A DNA stretch of 64,000 bases from Globicatella sulfidifaciens DSM 15739 (GTDB lineage: Bacteria > Bacillota > Bacilli > Lactobacillales > Aerococcaceae), in NCBI RefSeq assembly GCF_900167405.1, contig NZ_FUWO01000004.1, positions 94,710-158,709 of the forward strand. Direction: 5' to 3'. Of the stretch, positions 8,301 to 17,976 are shown one piece after another. The notes below the pieces were generated by a model. It searched no databases. It was not told where the DNA came from and was given only the letters and a program-made list of their open reading frames with translations. A program made the translations under genes and the position numbers. How positions within the stretch are numbered: position 1 is the first letter of the stretch; each line of letters opens with the position of its first letter.

Positions 8301-9403
8301 TGAAAAATAGTTTATTTGATAATAATTGGATGGTAGGCTTAATTTCATTATTCTTTGCCTTAGTATTATTTGTATCGGTAGCGAACGAAAATAACTCTCT
8401 ATCCTCTCTGGCATTGAATAATAATTCAGCGAGTATCGATTCAACAGTAACCATCTCGAACGTACCGGTGCATTTAGGTGAACATGATGAAGGGACTTTT
8501 GTTAGCGGGATGCCTGAAACCGTATCTGTGCGATTAAGTGGTCCTAAAAATATCATTAATCAAATTTCTGAAGAAGATATAACCGTTCAAACAGAATCTT
8601 TAGTTGGCAAAAAAGCAGGAGTCTCATCAATTCGTTTTGAAGTAATTGGTTTACCCGATTCAATTGTTTATAAAGTGACACCCGATTTATTTTATGGCAC
8701 GATTTCTACGAAAGAGACTTTAACGCAACCAGTTGAGTATGAAATTGCTGATGGGACTTTGGCAGCAGGTTTTGAAATAGATAGCGTTGAATTAAACATT
8801 AATGAAGTAACCTTGTCGGGTTCAGCCGATGAAATCAATAAGGTAGCACGCGTTTTAATTCAAATTTTTGCGGATAAACCACAAAGTACCTCCTTTACAA
8901 AAAATTATCGGGTTCAAATTTTAGATAAGGATGGTAATCCATTGGATGTTAATCCATCGGAAACGGAAATTACAGCAACGGTCAATTTAAGAGAAAAAAC
9001 CAAAACGGTAGGTTTAAACATTGTACCGGTTGGTGAAAATGAAAGCTTTCAATATCACTATACACTATCGAATATCCAGACAGTATCGATTAGCGGGGAT
9101 AATATAGCGAATATTGACAGTTTGAATGTGATTGTAGATGTTTCAGACTTAGTAACGAGTGGTAATGTGTTAGGTGTCATTGAGCTAATAGATGGCATTA
9201 GTGTTTCACCCGAGACGGTCAATGTAACCGTCACAGTCAATAATCTGCAGACGGAGACCGATGTAGAGTCTAATGAAACAACTGTTTCACAACCATCTTC
9301 AGCAGAAGAAACAACAGCACCCGTTGAAACATCACCAACGAATGAACAAACGACAGTAACAGAAGAAGAAACAACACAAAATAATCGTACAAATAATGAA
9401 TAA
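8300..9403 (+). CDS. cdaR: CdaR (YbbR-domain) regulator of CdaA
   Basis: CdaR is an extracytoplasmic membrane-anchored partner that modulates CdaA. One N-terminal transmembrane helix (about residues 9-31) is followed by tandem YbbR domains of about 85 residues each; patterns such as TVSISGDNIANIDSLNVIVD recur. The C-terminus ends in a low-complexity Thr/Glu-rich tail (about 325-367) likely to lie in the cell wall. AGAGGTGATC precedes its ATG, which overlaps the cdaA stop. The tail is variable in this family and need not have a specific function. Confidence 0.93.
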   Translation: MKNSLFDNNWMVGLISLFFALVLFVSVANENNSLSSLALNNNSASIDSTVTISNVPVHLGEHDEGTFVSGMPETVSVRLSGPKNIINQISEEDITVQTESLVGKKAGVSSIRFEVIGLPDSIVYKVTPDLFYGTISTKETLTQPVEYEIADGTLAAGFEIDSVELNINEVTLSGSADEINKVARVLIQIFADKPQSTSFTKNYRVQILDKDGNPLDVNPSETEITATVNLREKTKTVGLNIVPVGENESFQYHYTLSNIQTVSISGDNIANIDSLNVIVDVSDLVTSGNVLGVIELIDGISVSPETVNVTVTVNNLQTETDVESNETTVSQPSSAEETTAPVETSPTNEQTTVTEEETTQNNRTNNE

Positions 9404-9435
9404 AATAGAATAATAGCGATAAAAGGAGCAATATA

Positions 9436-10794
9436 ATGGGAAAATATTTTGGAACTGATGGGGTACGCGGTGTCGCAAATGAGGAATTAACACCGGAATT
9501 AGCATTTAAATTAGGACGTTTTGGTGGATATGTATTACGTCAACACGCAGATAATATTGAGCATCCACGTGTATTAGTAGCGCGCGATACAAGAATTTCA
9601 GGACAATTACTAGAAAATGCTTTAATTGCAGGATTATTATCAATTGGAATTGAGGTAATGCAATTAGGAGTCGTACCAACGCCAGCGGTTGCATACTTAA
9701 CTCGCACACAAGGTGCGGTGGCAGGTGTTATGATTAGTGCTTCTCATAACCCCGCACAAGATAATGGTATTAAATTCTTTGGTGCGGATGGCTTTAAATT
9801 ATCAGATGATCAAGAGTTAGAAATTGAAGCCTTATTAGATGCGGATGAAGATACCTTGCCACGTCCAAGTCGCGATGGCTTAGGAACTTTAGAAGAATTT
9901 AATGAAGCATCAAGCAAATATATTCAATTTTTACAAACAACAATTCCTAATGACTTATCGGGGATTACAGTATGTATTGATGCTGCTCATGGTGCGACTT
10001 CACCATTAATCAGTCAATTATTTGCTGATTTAGAAACAGAATTTTATACCATGGGTGATCGTCCAAATGGTGTAAACATTAATGATGGTGTAGGATCGAC
10101 ACATCCAGAAGCTTTACAAAACTTTGTTAAAGAGAAGAAAGCGATGGTTGGTTTAGCATTTGATGGCGATGGTGACCGTTTAATTGCTGTTGATGAAAAT
10201 GGTGAGCTTGTGGATGGCGATAAAATTATGTACATCTGTGGTAAACACTTAAAAGCTAAAGGACGTTTAGCTCATGATACCATTGTTTCAACTGTTATGA
10301 GTAATATTGGGTTCCATAAAGCAGTTGAAGAAGCCGGCATGGTTGCTTTAAAAACAGCTGTGGGTGACCGTTATGTAGTGGAAGAAATGCGTAATGGTGG
10401 CTATACATTAGGTGGGGAACAATCTGGACATATTGTATTTTTAGATTTAAATACTACCGGTGATGGCTTACTTTCTGCCATTCAATTACTATATGTAATG
10501 AAAGAAACAGGTAAATCATTATCTGAACTGGCTGCTGAAGTAACGATTTTTCCTCAATTATTAGTGAATGTTCGTGTGCGTGACAAGCATACCGTAATGG
10601 ATGAACCAGCTGTCAAAGCAGTGATTGAAGAAGTGGAAGCGGAAATGAACGGTGATGGTCGTATTTTAGTTCGTCCTAGTGGAACAGAACCATTGTTACG
10701 GGTAATGGCAGAAGCTTCTACCGATGAAAAATGTGCTAATTATGTTCATCGTATTGCGGATGTTATTCGTGAAGTTCGTGGTTTAGAAGACTAA
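9436..10794 (+). CDS. glmM: Phosphoglucosamine mutase GlmM
   Basis: GlmM converts glucosamine-6-phosphate to glucosamine-1-phosphate for UDP-GlcNAc, the start of peptidoglycan synthesis (MurA is encoded at 22 kb). All motifs are present: FGTDGVRG at 5-12, the phosphoserine loop ISASHNP with Ser103, the magnesium loop FDGDGDR, the sugar loop GGEQSGH and the phosphate-binding RPSGTEP near the C-terminus. The length is 452 residues. AAAGGAG lies upstream. GlmM is known in other Firmicutes to inhibit CdaA directly, which fits the operon arrangement. A strong terminator follows. Confidence 0.98.
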   Translation: MGKYFGTDGVRGVANEELTPELAFKLGRFGGYVLRQHADNIEHPRVLVARDTRISGQLLENALIAGLLSIGIEVMQLGVVPTPAVAYLTRTQGAVAGVMISASHNPAQDNGIKFFGADGFKLSDDQELEIEALLDADEDTLPRPSRDGLGTLEEFNEASSKYIQFLQTTIPNDLSGITVCIDAAHGATSPLISQLFADLETEFYTMGDRPNGVNINDGVGSTHPEALQNFVKEKKAMVGLAFDGDGDRLIAVDENGELVDGDKIMYICGKHLKAKGRLAHDTIVSTVMSNIGFHKAVEEAGMVALKTAVGDRYVVEEMRNGGYTLGGEQSGHIVFLDLNTTGDGLLSAIQLLYVMKETGKSLSELAAEVTIFPQLLVNVRVRDKHTVMDEPAVKAVIEEVEAEMNGDGRILVRPSGTEPLLRVMAEASTDEKCANYVHRIADVIREVRGLED

Positions 10795-10813
10795 ATTAGA
10801 TAGTTGAAAAAAC

Positions 10814-10842
10814 GGCTAGGACTGGGAGTCCCGGCCCTTTTT
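10814..10842 (+). terminator. Terminator of the cdaA-cdaR-glmM operon
   Basis: The stem pairs GGCtaGGACT with AGTCCcgGCC around a GGG loop and is followed by a T run, 20 nt after the glmM stop. Confidence 0.85.
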
Positions 10843-10866
10843 CATACATAAAGATAGGAAAAACAA

Positions 10867-11751
10867 ATGAAATTATCAAAAAAACAATTAACAACACAAT
10901 GGTTACACAGTTGGCCAATTGAAGATTGGGGTGCTTGCATTCACTGCGGTTTACCTCTTCATCAAGAGGATAGTAGTTTTGTTTGCCCTCATCACCATCG
11001 CTTTGACGGCGCTAAGCAAGGTTATTATTACTTATCAAAAACGAAATTATCACCAACAAAGTATGATAAGGAATTATTTAACGCTAGAAGGCACATCATT
11101 CAAGATACTGCCTTATATGATGCGTTGCATCATCAATTTGACACGATTATTTCAACTCAATTGACTAAATCACCAACATTAGTAATAGATGCTGGAAGTG
11201 GTGAAGGGAGTCATTTGATGCGTATGCGACAATATCTGCCTAAGAGTACCGCATTCATCGGGGCAGATTTAGCAAAAGATGGTATTCAATTGGCAACAGA
11301 GTATAACGGAGCGATTTTTTCAATAATTGCTGATTTAGCTAATTTACCGATTCAAGATGAAACAGCAGAGATTATTTTTTCAATACTTTCGCCAGCTAAT
11401 TATCAAGAATTCAAACGAATTTTGAAGCCACATGGCCTAGTTATTAAAGTCATTCCCAATACGAATTATTTAGTGGAAGTGCGCGAAGCACTAGCACAAT
11501 ATCATTTAGTAGAGCCAACGGTTTATGATAATTCCAAAGTCTTAGAAGTATTTACACACCATTTTCCTGATTGTCACCGCTATCTCATTCATGATAAAGT
11601 TCATCTTTCTTATCAAGATAAGCAAGCTTTATTAAAAATGACACCATTAGCGTGGCAACTGAGTGAAGAACAAAAGGAACAGCTTGTGCAATCGTTGTCT
11701 AATCAAATAACGCTCGATTGTACAGTATTAGTCGGTCATAAGTTGGATTGA
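10867..11751 (+). CDS. rlmA: 23S rRNA (guanine-N1)-methyltransferase RlmA
   Basis: RlmA-type enzymes methylate a guanine in hairpin 35 of 23S rRNA (G745 or G748) using SAM. The N-terminus has the zinc-binding pattern CIHCGLPL ... FVCPHHHRFD (about residues 19-44). A Rossmann SAM-binding domain follows (VIDAGSGEGSHL near 108, then FIGADLAKDGI). The Gram-positive RlmA(II) version targets G748 and affects tylosin susceptibility; I cannot separate the two specificities from sequence alone. It is 294 residues, with TAGGA upstream, and stands alone between the glmM terminator and lepB. Confidence 0.88.
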   Translation: MKLSKKQLTTQWLHSWPIEDWGACIHCGLPLHQEDSSFVCPHHHRFDGAKQGYYYLSKTKLSPTKYDKELFNARRHIIQDTALYDALHHQFDTIISTQLTKSPTLVIDAGSGEGSHLMRMRQYLPKSTAFIGADLAKDGIQLATEYNGAIFSIIADLANLPIQDETAEIIFSILSPANYQEFKRILKPHGLVIKVIPNTNYLVEVREALAQYHLVEPTVYDNSKVLEVFTHHFPDCHRYLIHDKVHLSYQDKQALLKMTPLAWQLSEEQKEQLVQSLSNQITLDCTVLVGHKLD

Positions 11752-11810
11752 TTTTAACTCATAATCAAGTTAAAATAATATAGAAACTAATTTAGATTTG
11801 AGGAATTAAG

Positions 11811-12401
11811 ATGGATATAAAAGTAATCTTACGTGAAATTGTGAGTACCTTATTTACCTTTGCCATTGTTTTTGCGATTGTATGGGGAGTCCAACAAGTG
11901 GCTTTACAACCGTTCATGGTCGATGGACATTCGATGGATTATACTTTAGCTGATAGAGAACGATTATTTATGTGGAAGTTAGGAGAAGTTGATCGCTTTG
12001 ATGTGGTCATAATCAACGCACCGAACAATCCAGAAAAAATGTATGTTAAGCGTGTTATCGGCTTGCCAGGTGATACTGTTGAAGTGAATAATGATCAATT
12101 GATTCTTAATGGGAAAGCTTTAGATGAACCTTATTTAAAGGCGAAACAAGATGAATTTAACGGCAACTTTACCAGTGATTTTACTTTAGAACAAATCACT
12201 GGTTCAACAACAGTACCAGAAGGAAAAATATTTGTAATGGGAGACAATCGTCAAAATTCATTAGACGGACGTGATTTTGGCTTTGTCGACATTGAGAGTG
12301 TTGTTGGTGAAGCCAATATTATTTATTGGCCACTAAATAAAATGGGCTTACTGGATACCTATAAACTTAACGATACTGGCGATGCGATTATCAATCGTTA
12401 G
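11811..12401 (+). CDS. lepB: Type I signal peptidase
   Basis: LepB cleaves signal peptides from exported proteins at the outer face of the membrane. One N-terminal membrane helix (about 10-31) is followed by the catalytic serine in VDGHSM (Ser41) and the general-base lysine in MYVKRVIGLPGD (Lys80), then box E, GDNRQNSLDGRDFG. It is 196 residues, as expected for a Gram-positive SipS-like enzyme. Its likely clients here include the secreted protein at 18.0 kb and the lipobox-less OppA at 36.5 kb. A weak AAACAA/TTGTTT hairpin follows the gene but is not a convincing terminator. Confidence 0.96.
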   Translation: MDIKVILREIVSTLFTFAIVFAIVWGVQQVALQPFMVDGHSMDYTLADRERLFMWKLGEVDRFDVVIINAPNNPEKMYVKRVIGLPGDTVEVNNDQLILNGKALDEPYLKAKQDEFNGNFTSDFTLEQITGSTTVPEGKIFVMGDNRQNSLDGRDFGFVDIESVVGEANIIYWPLNKMGLLDTYKLNDTGDAIINR

Positions 12402-12554
12402 TGAACGCAATGAGTTCGAAAGAATACATCAAATAAAAGCGAGTAAACAATAAAAGTTGTTTTTAAAAAGCGGCATTAGCACGCATTACTCGAATTGTTT
12501 AGGAGACTGGGAAAACTATAATAATTTTGTTTCAATCAAACTCTTTTATTTATA

Positions 12555-12890
12555 GCGCAGTGGTTGAGTGGTCTCAAACTGCGTCTTAACGAGGTTAAAG
12601 ATAAATTTGGTAAACTTAATTAAGTTATTGTTATTAAATTAAAAGCGCAGTGGTTGAGTGGCCTCAACCTGCGTCTTAACGACTTGTTTGAGGCCTACTC
12701 AACTGTGCGGGGGTGAACAGACGAAGCGAAAATCATTCATTTTCTACTTCTGGTTCACTCCCAACTGTGCGGGGGTAGGCCGACGAAGCGAAAATCATTC
12801 GATTTTCTACTTCTGGTCTACTCCCAACTGTGCGGGGTAGGCCGACGAAGCGAAAACCAATTGCTTTTCTACTGCCGGTCCACTTCCTTC
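12555..12890. repeat. Composite interspersed repeat, copy B
   Basis: Two copies of the GCGCAGTGGTTGAGTGG element (12555-12592 and 12645-12680) are followed by its inverse (GTTTGAGGCCTACTCAACTG, 12687-12706) and three tandem hairpin units of 62-63 bp (12705-12766, 12767-12829, 12830-12890). The order and spacing match copies A and E. It fills the gap between lepB and the proS leader and contains no gene. Confidence 0.88.
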
Positions 12891-12912
12891 TGCTCGAAGT
12901 AATATTATGTTC

Positions 12913-12941
12913 TTGTTTTTTAGTAAGTTTGTAGCTATAAT
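12913..12941 (+). promoter_or_regulatory. Promoter of the proS T-box transcript
   Basis: TTGTTT (12913-12918), a 17-nt spacer and TATAAT (12936-12941). It would start the transcript near 12948, giving a leader of about 220 nt before proS. Confidence 0.65.
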
Positions 12942-12947
12942 AAAGGT

Positions 12948-13148
12948 GATATAGACTAGTATTTTAGTTCCGGCATTTTAAGAGAGGTTGTCCCGGCTGC
13001 AAGCAACTAATGTCCCCTAAAAGAACCTACTATAATGTGTATTTGGGTCGCCCCCTTATCGGCAAAGAGTTGGCTTTATAGCAAATAAGGTGGTACCGCG
13101 GAGTAGCTGTTCTTCGTCCTTAACACAGGATGAAACAGCTATTTTTAT
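12948..13148 (+). promoter_or_regulatory. T-box leader controlling proS
   Basis: The T-box sequence AAGGTGGTACCGCGG (13087-13101) is diagnostic; it pairs with the acceptor end of uncharged tRNA. It is followed by a terminator pairing TAGCTGTT (13104-13111) with AACAGCTA (13134-13141) and a T run. Stem I can close with TTTTAG (12962-12967) against CTAAAA (13017-13022), placing CCC (13014-13016) on the 3' side as the likely proline specifier codon; the exact specifier is inference. Uncharged proline tRNA would favour the antiterminator and switch on proS. Confidence 0.9.
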
Positions 13149-13169
13149 ATTTTAAAAAGGAGCAAAAAA

Positions 13170-14609
13170 ATGGTAACGCGTAAAGAAGATTTTTCAAAAT
13201 GGTATTTACAAACAATTCAACAAGCAGATTTAATGGATTATTCACCGGTTAGAGGATGTATGATTTTTAAACCAGATGGTTTTGAAATTTGGGAACATAT
13301 TCAAGCCGCTTTTAATGCTCGCTTTAAAGAAGAGGGCGTTCGCAATGCTTATTTCCCAATGCTAATTCCTGAAACTTTCTTTAGTAAGGAAAAAGATCAT
13401 ATTGAAGGATTTAGTCCGGAATTACCTTGGGTAACGGAAGCTGCAGGGGAACCTTTAGAAGAACGTTTAGCTTTAAGACCAACATCCGAAACGATTATTG
13501 GCGATGCCTATAGTAATTGGATTCAATCTTATCGTGATTTGCCAATGCAAATTAACCAATGGGCCAATGTGTTTCGTTGGGAAAAGAAAACCTTACCGTT
13601 TTTACGTACGTCTGAGTTTTTATGGCAAGAAGGACATACCGCACATGCGACAGCTGAAGAAGCGAAAGAACGTACGATGAGAATGTTAACGATTTATCGT
13701 GAAGTTGTCGAAGAGCTATTAGCGGTTCCAGTAGTGGCAGGTGAAAAGACACCTTCAGAACGTTTTGCCGGTGCTGAAAATACTTATTCAATCGAAGCAA
13801 TGATGCAAGATGGAAAAGCTGTTCAAGCAGGCACCTCTCATTATATGGGAACAAAATTCGCAGAAGCGTTTGATATTCGTTATTTAAATACCGATAATGA
13901 ACATGTTTATGCTTATACTACTTCTTGGGGTGTTTCAACCCGTTTAATTGGTGCTATGATTATGATGCATAGTGATGATCAAGGATTAGTGTTACCACCA
14001 AAAGTGGCGCCAATTCAAGTTGTATTAGTACCAGTTGGACCATGGCAAAAAAATCCCGCAATTTTAGAAAAAATTGAGGAATTGAATACTCAGTTAAAAG
14101 CTAAAGGGATTCGTACTAAAATAGACGATACTGATAATTCACCAGGTTATAAATTTAATGAATGGGAATTAAGAGGAGTGCCTTTACGTATTGAGTGTGG
14201 GCCAAGAGATTTACAAAATGAGCAAGTAATAATTAAATTACGTGATGAGAGTGATAAAAAAGCTGTCCCATTCGCTGACTTTATTGAGACGATTGAAAGT
14301 GAATTAACAACCATGCAAACACGTTTATTAACAACAGCGCGGGCGATGAATCAAGCTAATTATCATACAAATATTAATACGCTTGATGAATTAGTCGAAC
14401 ATATTGAAACAAAACGTGCAGCTGGAGAATTGCCAGGCTGGGTATTAGCTGGCTGGGATGGTACTGAAGAAAGTGAAGCTAAAATTAAAGAGTTAACCGG
14501 ATTTACCACCCGTAATATTCCATTTGCAGGTCAAGTTGAGGAAAAAACGACCTGTATCGTAACAGGCCAACCTGCAAAACATACGGTATGGTTAGCAAGA
14601 GCATATTAA
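13170..14609 (+). CDS. proS: Prolyl-tRNA synthetase, archaeal/eukaryotic type
   Basis: Charges tRNA-Pro with proline. It is the 479-residue type-3 form rather than the ~570-residue bacterial form: class II motif 2 (VFRWEKKTLPFLRTSEFLWQEGHTAHA) is followed directly by the remaining catalytic domain with no INS editing insertion, and it ends in the characteristic C-terminal tyrosine after a zinc-domain-like region (TTCIVTGQPAKHTVWLARAY). AAAAAGGAG precedes the ATG. The T-box upstream supports the assignment. Because this form lacks cis-editing, the free-standing deacylase YbaK at 24.6 kb is probably important for removing Cys-tRNA-Pro. The archaeal-type form is less usual in Lactobacillales and may have been acquired. 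Confidence 0.96.
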   Translation: MVTRKEDFSKWYLQTIQQADLMDYSPVRGCMIFKPDGFEIWEHIQAAFNARFKEEGVRNAYFPMLIPETFFSKEKDHIEGFSPELPWVTEAAGEPLEERLALRPTSETIIGDAYSNWIQSYRDLPMQINQWANVFRWEKKTLPFLRTSEFLWQEGHTAHATAEEAKERTMRMLTIYREVVEELLAVPVVAGEKTPSERFAGAENTYSIEAMMQDGKAVQAGTSHYMGTKFAEAFDIRYLNTDNEHVYAYTTSWGVSTRLIGAMIMMHSDDQGLVLPPKVAPIQVVLVPVGPWQKNPAILEKIEELNTQLKAKGIRTKIDDTDNSPGYKFNEWELRGVPLRIECGPRDLQNEQVIIKLRDESDKKAVPFADFIETIESELTTMQTRLLTTARAMNQANYHTNINTLDELVEHIETKRAAGELPGWVLAGWDGTEESEAKIKELTGFTTRNIPFAGQVEEKTTCIVTGQPAKHTVWLARAY

Positions 14610-14870
14610 AATTAAAAGAATTGTGTTTAGAAACTGACTCATTATCTGCCAACAAAAATATGACATCCACGTAATGGCAGAATCGGATTAATAGCATCTT
14701 TTAAAGACAAATTTGGTATCTATCAAACACTGTTAGAGTGGGTAATTGAAACGAATATCATAACATTTTATTTTTATTATCCGCTTTCTTTAAAAAATTT
14801 GATTTTTCAATAAAAAAAGATTATTATTGTTTTATATTATATATTTTAATACACAAAGGAGAGAACAAAT

Positions 14871-16265
14871 ATGGACCCCTCGGGGAATTCATTATTTAGT
14901 CAGATATTAACTATTCTGATACTGACTGCAATAAACGCATTTTTTGCCGCTAGTGAAATGGCTTTTGTTTCATTGAATCGTAAAAAAATCGATACTTTAG
15001 TTGAAGAAGGTAACAAACGTGCAGTTAAAGTGCAAGCATTATTAGATAAATCAGAAGATTTTTTAGCGACGATACAAGTAGCAATTACCTTAGCAGGATT
15101 CTTATCATCTGCTTCGGCTGCGACAAGTTTTGCTAAATATATTGCTCAGTGGATACCGCAATTTCCGGGTGTTAATACACTGGCAATAGTTTTAGTGACG
15201 ATACTTTTATCTTATATTACATTAGTCTTTGGAGAACTATTTCCAAAACAAGTGGCGCTGCAAATGCCCGAGAAAATTGCGATGTGGACCGCAGGGACCA
15301 TTCAATTCGTTCAAACAGTATTTAAACCATTTGTACGATTATTATCTGCTTCAACAGGATTACTTAGAAGCGTGACACCGATTGATTTTTCAAAAGAAGA
15401 AGAAAAATATACGCGAGATGAGATGCGAGCAATCTTGGCTGAAAGCCGTTTAGAAGGAACGATTGACGCTACTGAATTGACGATGTTAGAAGGTGTCTTA
15501 TCTTTAGATAGTAAGTTAGCCCGTGAAGTAATGGTGCCTAGAACCGATACACAAATGGTAGATATTGAAGATTCCAAAGAAGATATCTTAAATACTTTAT
15601 TATCTAGTCCATTCTCCCGTATTCCATTATACGAAACTGAAAAGGATAATGTTATCGGGGTTATTCATATGAAAAATGTGATGAAGGCAGCCCGTGAAGT
15701 CGGTTTTGATAATATTGAATTTAGAGAGATTGCCAGCGAACCACTATTCGTTCCGTCAACGATTTATATTGATGATTTACTCGTTGAATTTAAACGTGAA
15801 CAAACCCATATGGCTATTTTACGAGACGAATATGGGGGAGTCGAAGGAATTGTGACCTTAGAGGATTTACTAGAAGAAATCGTTGGAGAAATTGAAGACG
15901 AGACCGATATGGGGAATGCTGGAGATATCCGCAAAATAGATGATCAAAACTATTATATTAATGGTGGCTTATCGATTGATAAATTTAATAATTACTTTAA
16001 TCAAAGTTTAAGTGATGAAGAAGTGGACACAATTGCCGGTTCGATTATTTATGAAATTGGTTATGTGCCAGAAGATGATGAAAAAGTTTCAGTACGTGCC
16101 AATGAGTACGTATTAACGACAAGTCATGTTGAAAATGGTCGTATTCGTGGTGTACTAGTGCAATTAGATCCAGATCTTACCGTAGAAACGCTTTATAATT
16201 TATATGATGAAGAAACGGAAGCGTATGTTCCAATGAAAGAGGTATTAGAAGAGTTGACGGATTAA
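14871..16265 (+). CDS. CNNM/CorC family membrane protein with CBS domains
   Basis: A 464-residue protein with the CNNM (DUF21) transmembrane domain (about 1-200; [19 protein letters not shown] and a [10 protein letters not shown] block), a pair of CBS domains (about 220-345; [46 protein letters not shown] is the second half) and a C-terminal CorC/HlyC domain. Members are implicated in magnesium or other cation efflux; several are annotated as hemolysins, which is not well supported. AAAGGAGAG lies upstream. It is monocistronic, with a terminator downstream. The 260 bp before it hold no gene. Confidence 0.9.
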   Translation: MDPSGNSLFSQILTILILTAINAFFAASEMAFVSLNRKKIDTLVEEGNKRAVKVQALLDKSEDFLATIQVAITLAGFLSSASAATSFAKYIAQWIPQFPGVNTLAIVLVTILLSYITLVFGELFPKQVALQMPEKIAMWTAGTIQFVQTVFKPFVRLLSASTGLLRSVTPIDFSKEEEKYTRDEMRAILAESRLEGTIDATELTMLEGVLSLDSKLAREVMVPRTDTQMVDIEDSKEDILNTLLSSPFSRIPLYETEKDNVIGVIHMKNVMKAAREVGFDNIEFREIASEPLFVPSTIYIDDLLVEFKREQTHMAILRDEYGGVEGIVTLEDLLEEIVGEIEDETDMGNAGDIRKIDDQNYYINGGLSIDKFNNYFNQSLSDEEVDTIAGSIIYEIGYVPEDDEKVSVRANEYVLTTSHVENGRIRGVLVQLDPDLTVETLYNLYDEETEAYVPMKEVLEELTD

Positions 16266-16278
16266 TCACTTGTATAGT

Positions 16279-16352
16279 TGAGTTATTCTATAAACTTTCA
16301 TTATTTGTCTAGATGAATGATGGAAGATATAGCAATAACTCAGCTTTTTTTT
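16279..16352 (+). terminator. Long-stem terminator after the CNNM gene
   Basis: TGAGTTATT (16279-16287) pairs with AATAACTCA (16334-16342), with a partly paired inner region, followed by eight T. Confidence 0.75.
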
Positions 16353-16370
16353 GATTAAAATAACAACTAC

Positions 16371-16399
16371 TAGATAATTTTATCTAATATCGTTATAAT
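16371..16399 (+). promoter_or_regulatory. Promoter with palindrome upstream of the sugar transferase
   Basis: TATAAT (16394-16399) with a weak -35 (TAGATA, 16371-16376, spacer 17). The perfect palindrome AGATAATTTTATCT (16372-16385) covers the -35 and the spacer and could be an operator. No regulator gene is adjacent. Confidence 0.5.
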
Positions 16400-16433
16400 A
16401 AGACAGATAGAAAAAGAAAGAAAGGATGATTTT

Positions 16434-17828
16434 ATGAAAAGCCGCTATGAATGGAATACGCTAATCAAATTTGGTGCGGTAACGGTGGGTTCTTTAGTAA
16501 GCCTAATCGCTATCTACATTTCCTTTTATATTAAATTCATGGGGAAAATTCCTGCGCGTAACTTTTTAGCATTTGAAAGCAGTTATCCTTGGATTGTTAT
16601 CGGTTTTATCATCATTAATATATTATTTGGTACCTATATATTTTATAATAAATCCAAAATTGACATATTATTTTTTACAATTTTAAGTCAAATTATGTTA
16701 ACCGTTTATTTAATGGCCTTGACTTATGCAGGAAGCTGGTTAACTTTTCCTCGTTCCGTTGTTTTATGGAACTTATTAATCGGTTCGATTGTGATGTTTC
16801 TTTATAACTATAGTGTTTATTTGTTATATCATAAGTTAAGAGGACAAAAAAGAATTCTAATAGTAGGGAAGAATGAACGGGTTTTAGAAGCGGTTCATAA
16901 TTTTGATTTAATGGATAGTCCTCGTCATAAAGTAACCCATGTAGCTTTATCTAATTATTATCAAAATGTAAAAAGATTAGCTGATGAAGTCGATATTGTT
17001 TATGTAACTGGACATATTGATGAAAAAGAACGCTTAAAAATTTTTGAGTACTTAATGAAAGAAAATAAACAATTATTTATTAGTACTGAATTTGAGAACT
17101 TAATGATGGTTAATCCTAATATTATGAATTTTGAAGATGAAAGTATCATCGAAGTTTCACCGTTTACCATACCGGCTGAAGAAGCATTTGTAAAGCGGAT
17201 GATTGATATTGCTGTTTCCTTAGTGTTAATTGCTGTGACAGCGCCGATTATGTTGATTACGATGATTGCAATCAAACTAGATTCACCGGGACCAATATTT
17301 TACAAGCAAGAACGTATCACAATGGATCACCGAACGTTTAATATTTTAAAATTCCGTTCGATGAATGCAGCGGCTGAAAAAGATTCAGGCCCTGTTTTAG
17401 CAACATCGAATGATAGTCGTGTGACAAAAGTGGGACAATTTATTCGCAGTACGCGAATTGATGAATTACCACAATTATTAAATGTTTTAAAAGGCGATAT
17501 GTCTTTAGTTGGCCCTCGTCCTGAACGACCATTCTTTGTAGACCAATTTAAAGAGGCTAACCCTTACTATGCTCTACGTCATCATGTACGAGCAGGAATT
17601 ACAGGGTATGCACAAGTCTACGGTAAGTACAGTACAGACTTCAATAATAAACTGAACTTTGATTTACTTTATATCAAAAATTATTCATTAGCATTCGATT
17701 TTAAATTGTTATTTCAAACAATCAAAATTTTATTTGATAAAGTAAGTGCTAAAGGTGTCGATGAAGAAGAAGCGATGATACCACCAAGTTGGCAAGATTA
17801 CCAGGAAAAAATCCAAATTATTGAATAA
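16434..17828 (+). CDS. Polyprenyl-phosphate sugar-1-phosphate transferase (WbaP/EpsE-like)
   Basis: Predicted to move a sugar-1-phosphate onto undecaprenyl phosphate, the first membrane step of exopolysaccharide, capsule or teichoic-type polymer synthesis. The N-terminal half has four membrane helices (about 10-130) and a nucleotide-binding-like region. The bacterial sugar transferase domain starts near residue 245: one membrane helix ([18 protein letters not shown]), [43 protein letters not shown] and the [16 protein letters not shown] block. It is 464 residues. It stands alone, flanked by terminators; no glycosyltransferase cluster is in view, so the polymer cannot be named. Confidence 0.88.
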   Translation: MKSRYEWNTLIKFGAVTVGSLVSLIAIYISFYIKFMGKIPARNFLAFESSYPWIVIGFIIINILFGTYIFYNKSKIDILFFTILSQIMLTVYLMALTYAGSWLTFPRSVVLWNLLIGSIVMFLYNYSVYLLYHKLRGQKRILIVGKNERVLEAVHNFDLMDSPRHKVTHVALSNYYQNVKRLADEVDIVYVTGHIDEKERLKIFEYLMKENKQLFISTEFENLMMVNPNIMNFEDESIIEVSPFTIPAEEAFVKRMIDIAVSLVLIAVTAPIMLITMIAIKLDSPGPIFYKQERITMDHRTFNILKFRSMNAAAEKDSGPVLATSNDSRVTKVGQFIRSTRIDELPQLLNVLKGDMSLVGPRPERPFFVDQFKEANPYYALRHHVRAGITGYAQVYGKYSTDFNNKLNFDLLYIKNYSLAFDFKLLFQTIKILFDKVSAKGVDEEEAMIPPSWQDYQEKIQIIE

Positions 17829-17841
17829 AGATTTAAGAAAT

Positions 17842-17874
17842 AGCGCTGATACCTTGATATATCAGCGCTTTTTT
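17842..17874 (+). terminator. Terminator after the sugar transferase
   Basis: AGCGCTGATA pairs with TATCAGCGCT around a short loop, followed by six T. Confidence 0.88.
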
Positions 17875-17937
17875 GCTGTTTTTAGTGAATAATCATAGTA
17901 TCTCAAGTGTTATTAGTAGAAGATAGCAAAAAACTTA

Positions 17938-17946
17938 TGCTATACT
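17938..17946 (+). promoter_or_regulatory. Extended -10 promoter of the secreted-protein gene
   Basis: TGCTATACT matches TGn plus a -10 hexamer, 31 nt before the start codon. Confidence 0.55.
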
Positions 17947-17976
17947 TAGGTTAGAATTTCTAAGGAGGAATTTAAG

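Noticed and set aside
8250..8556. Minus-strand frames across the cdaA-cdaR junction
   Set aside because: Shadows of well-identified genes without ribosome sites.
12658..12840. Frame over repeat copy B
   Set aside because: Translation of the hairpin repeat; same artefact as copy A.
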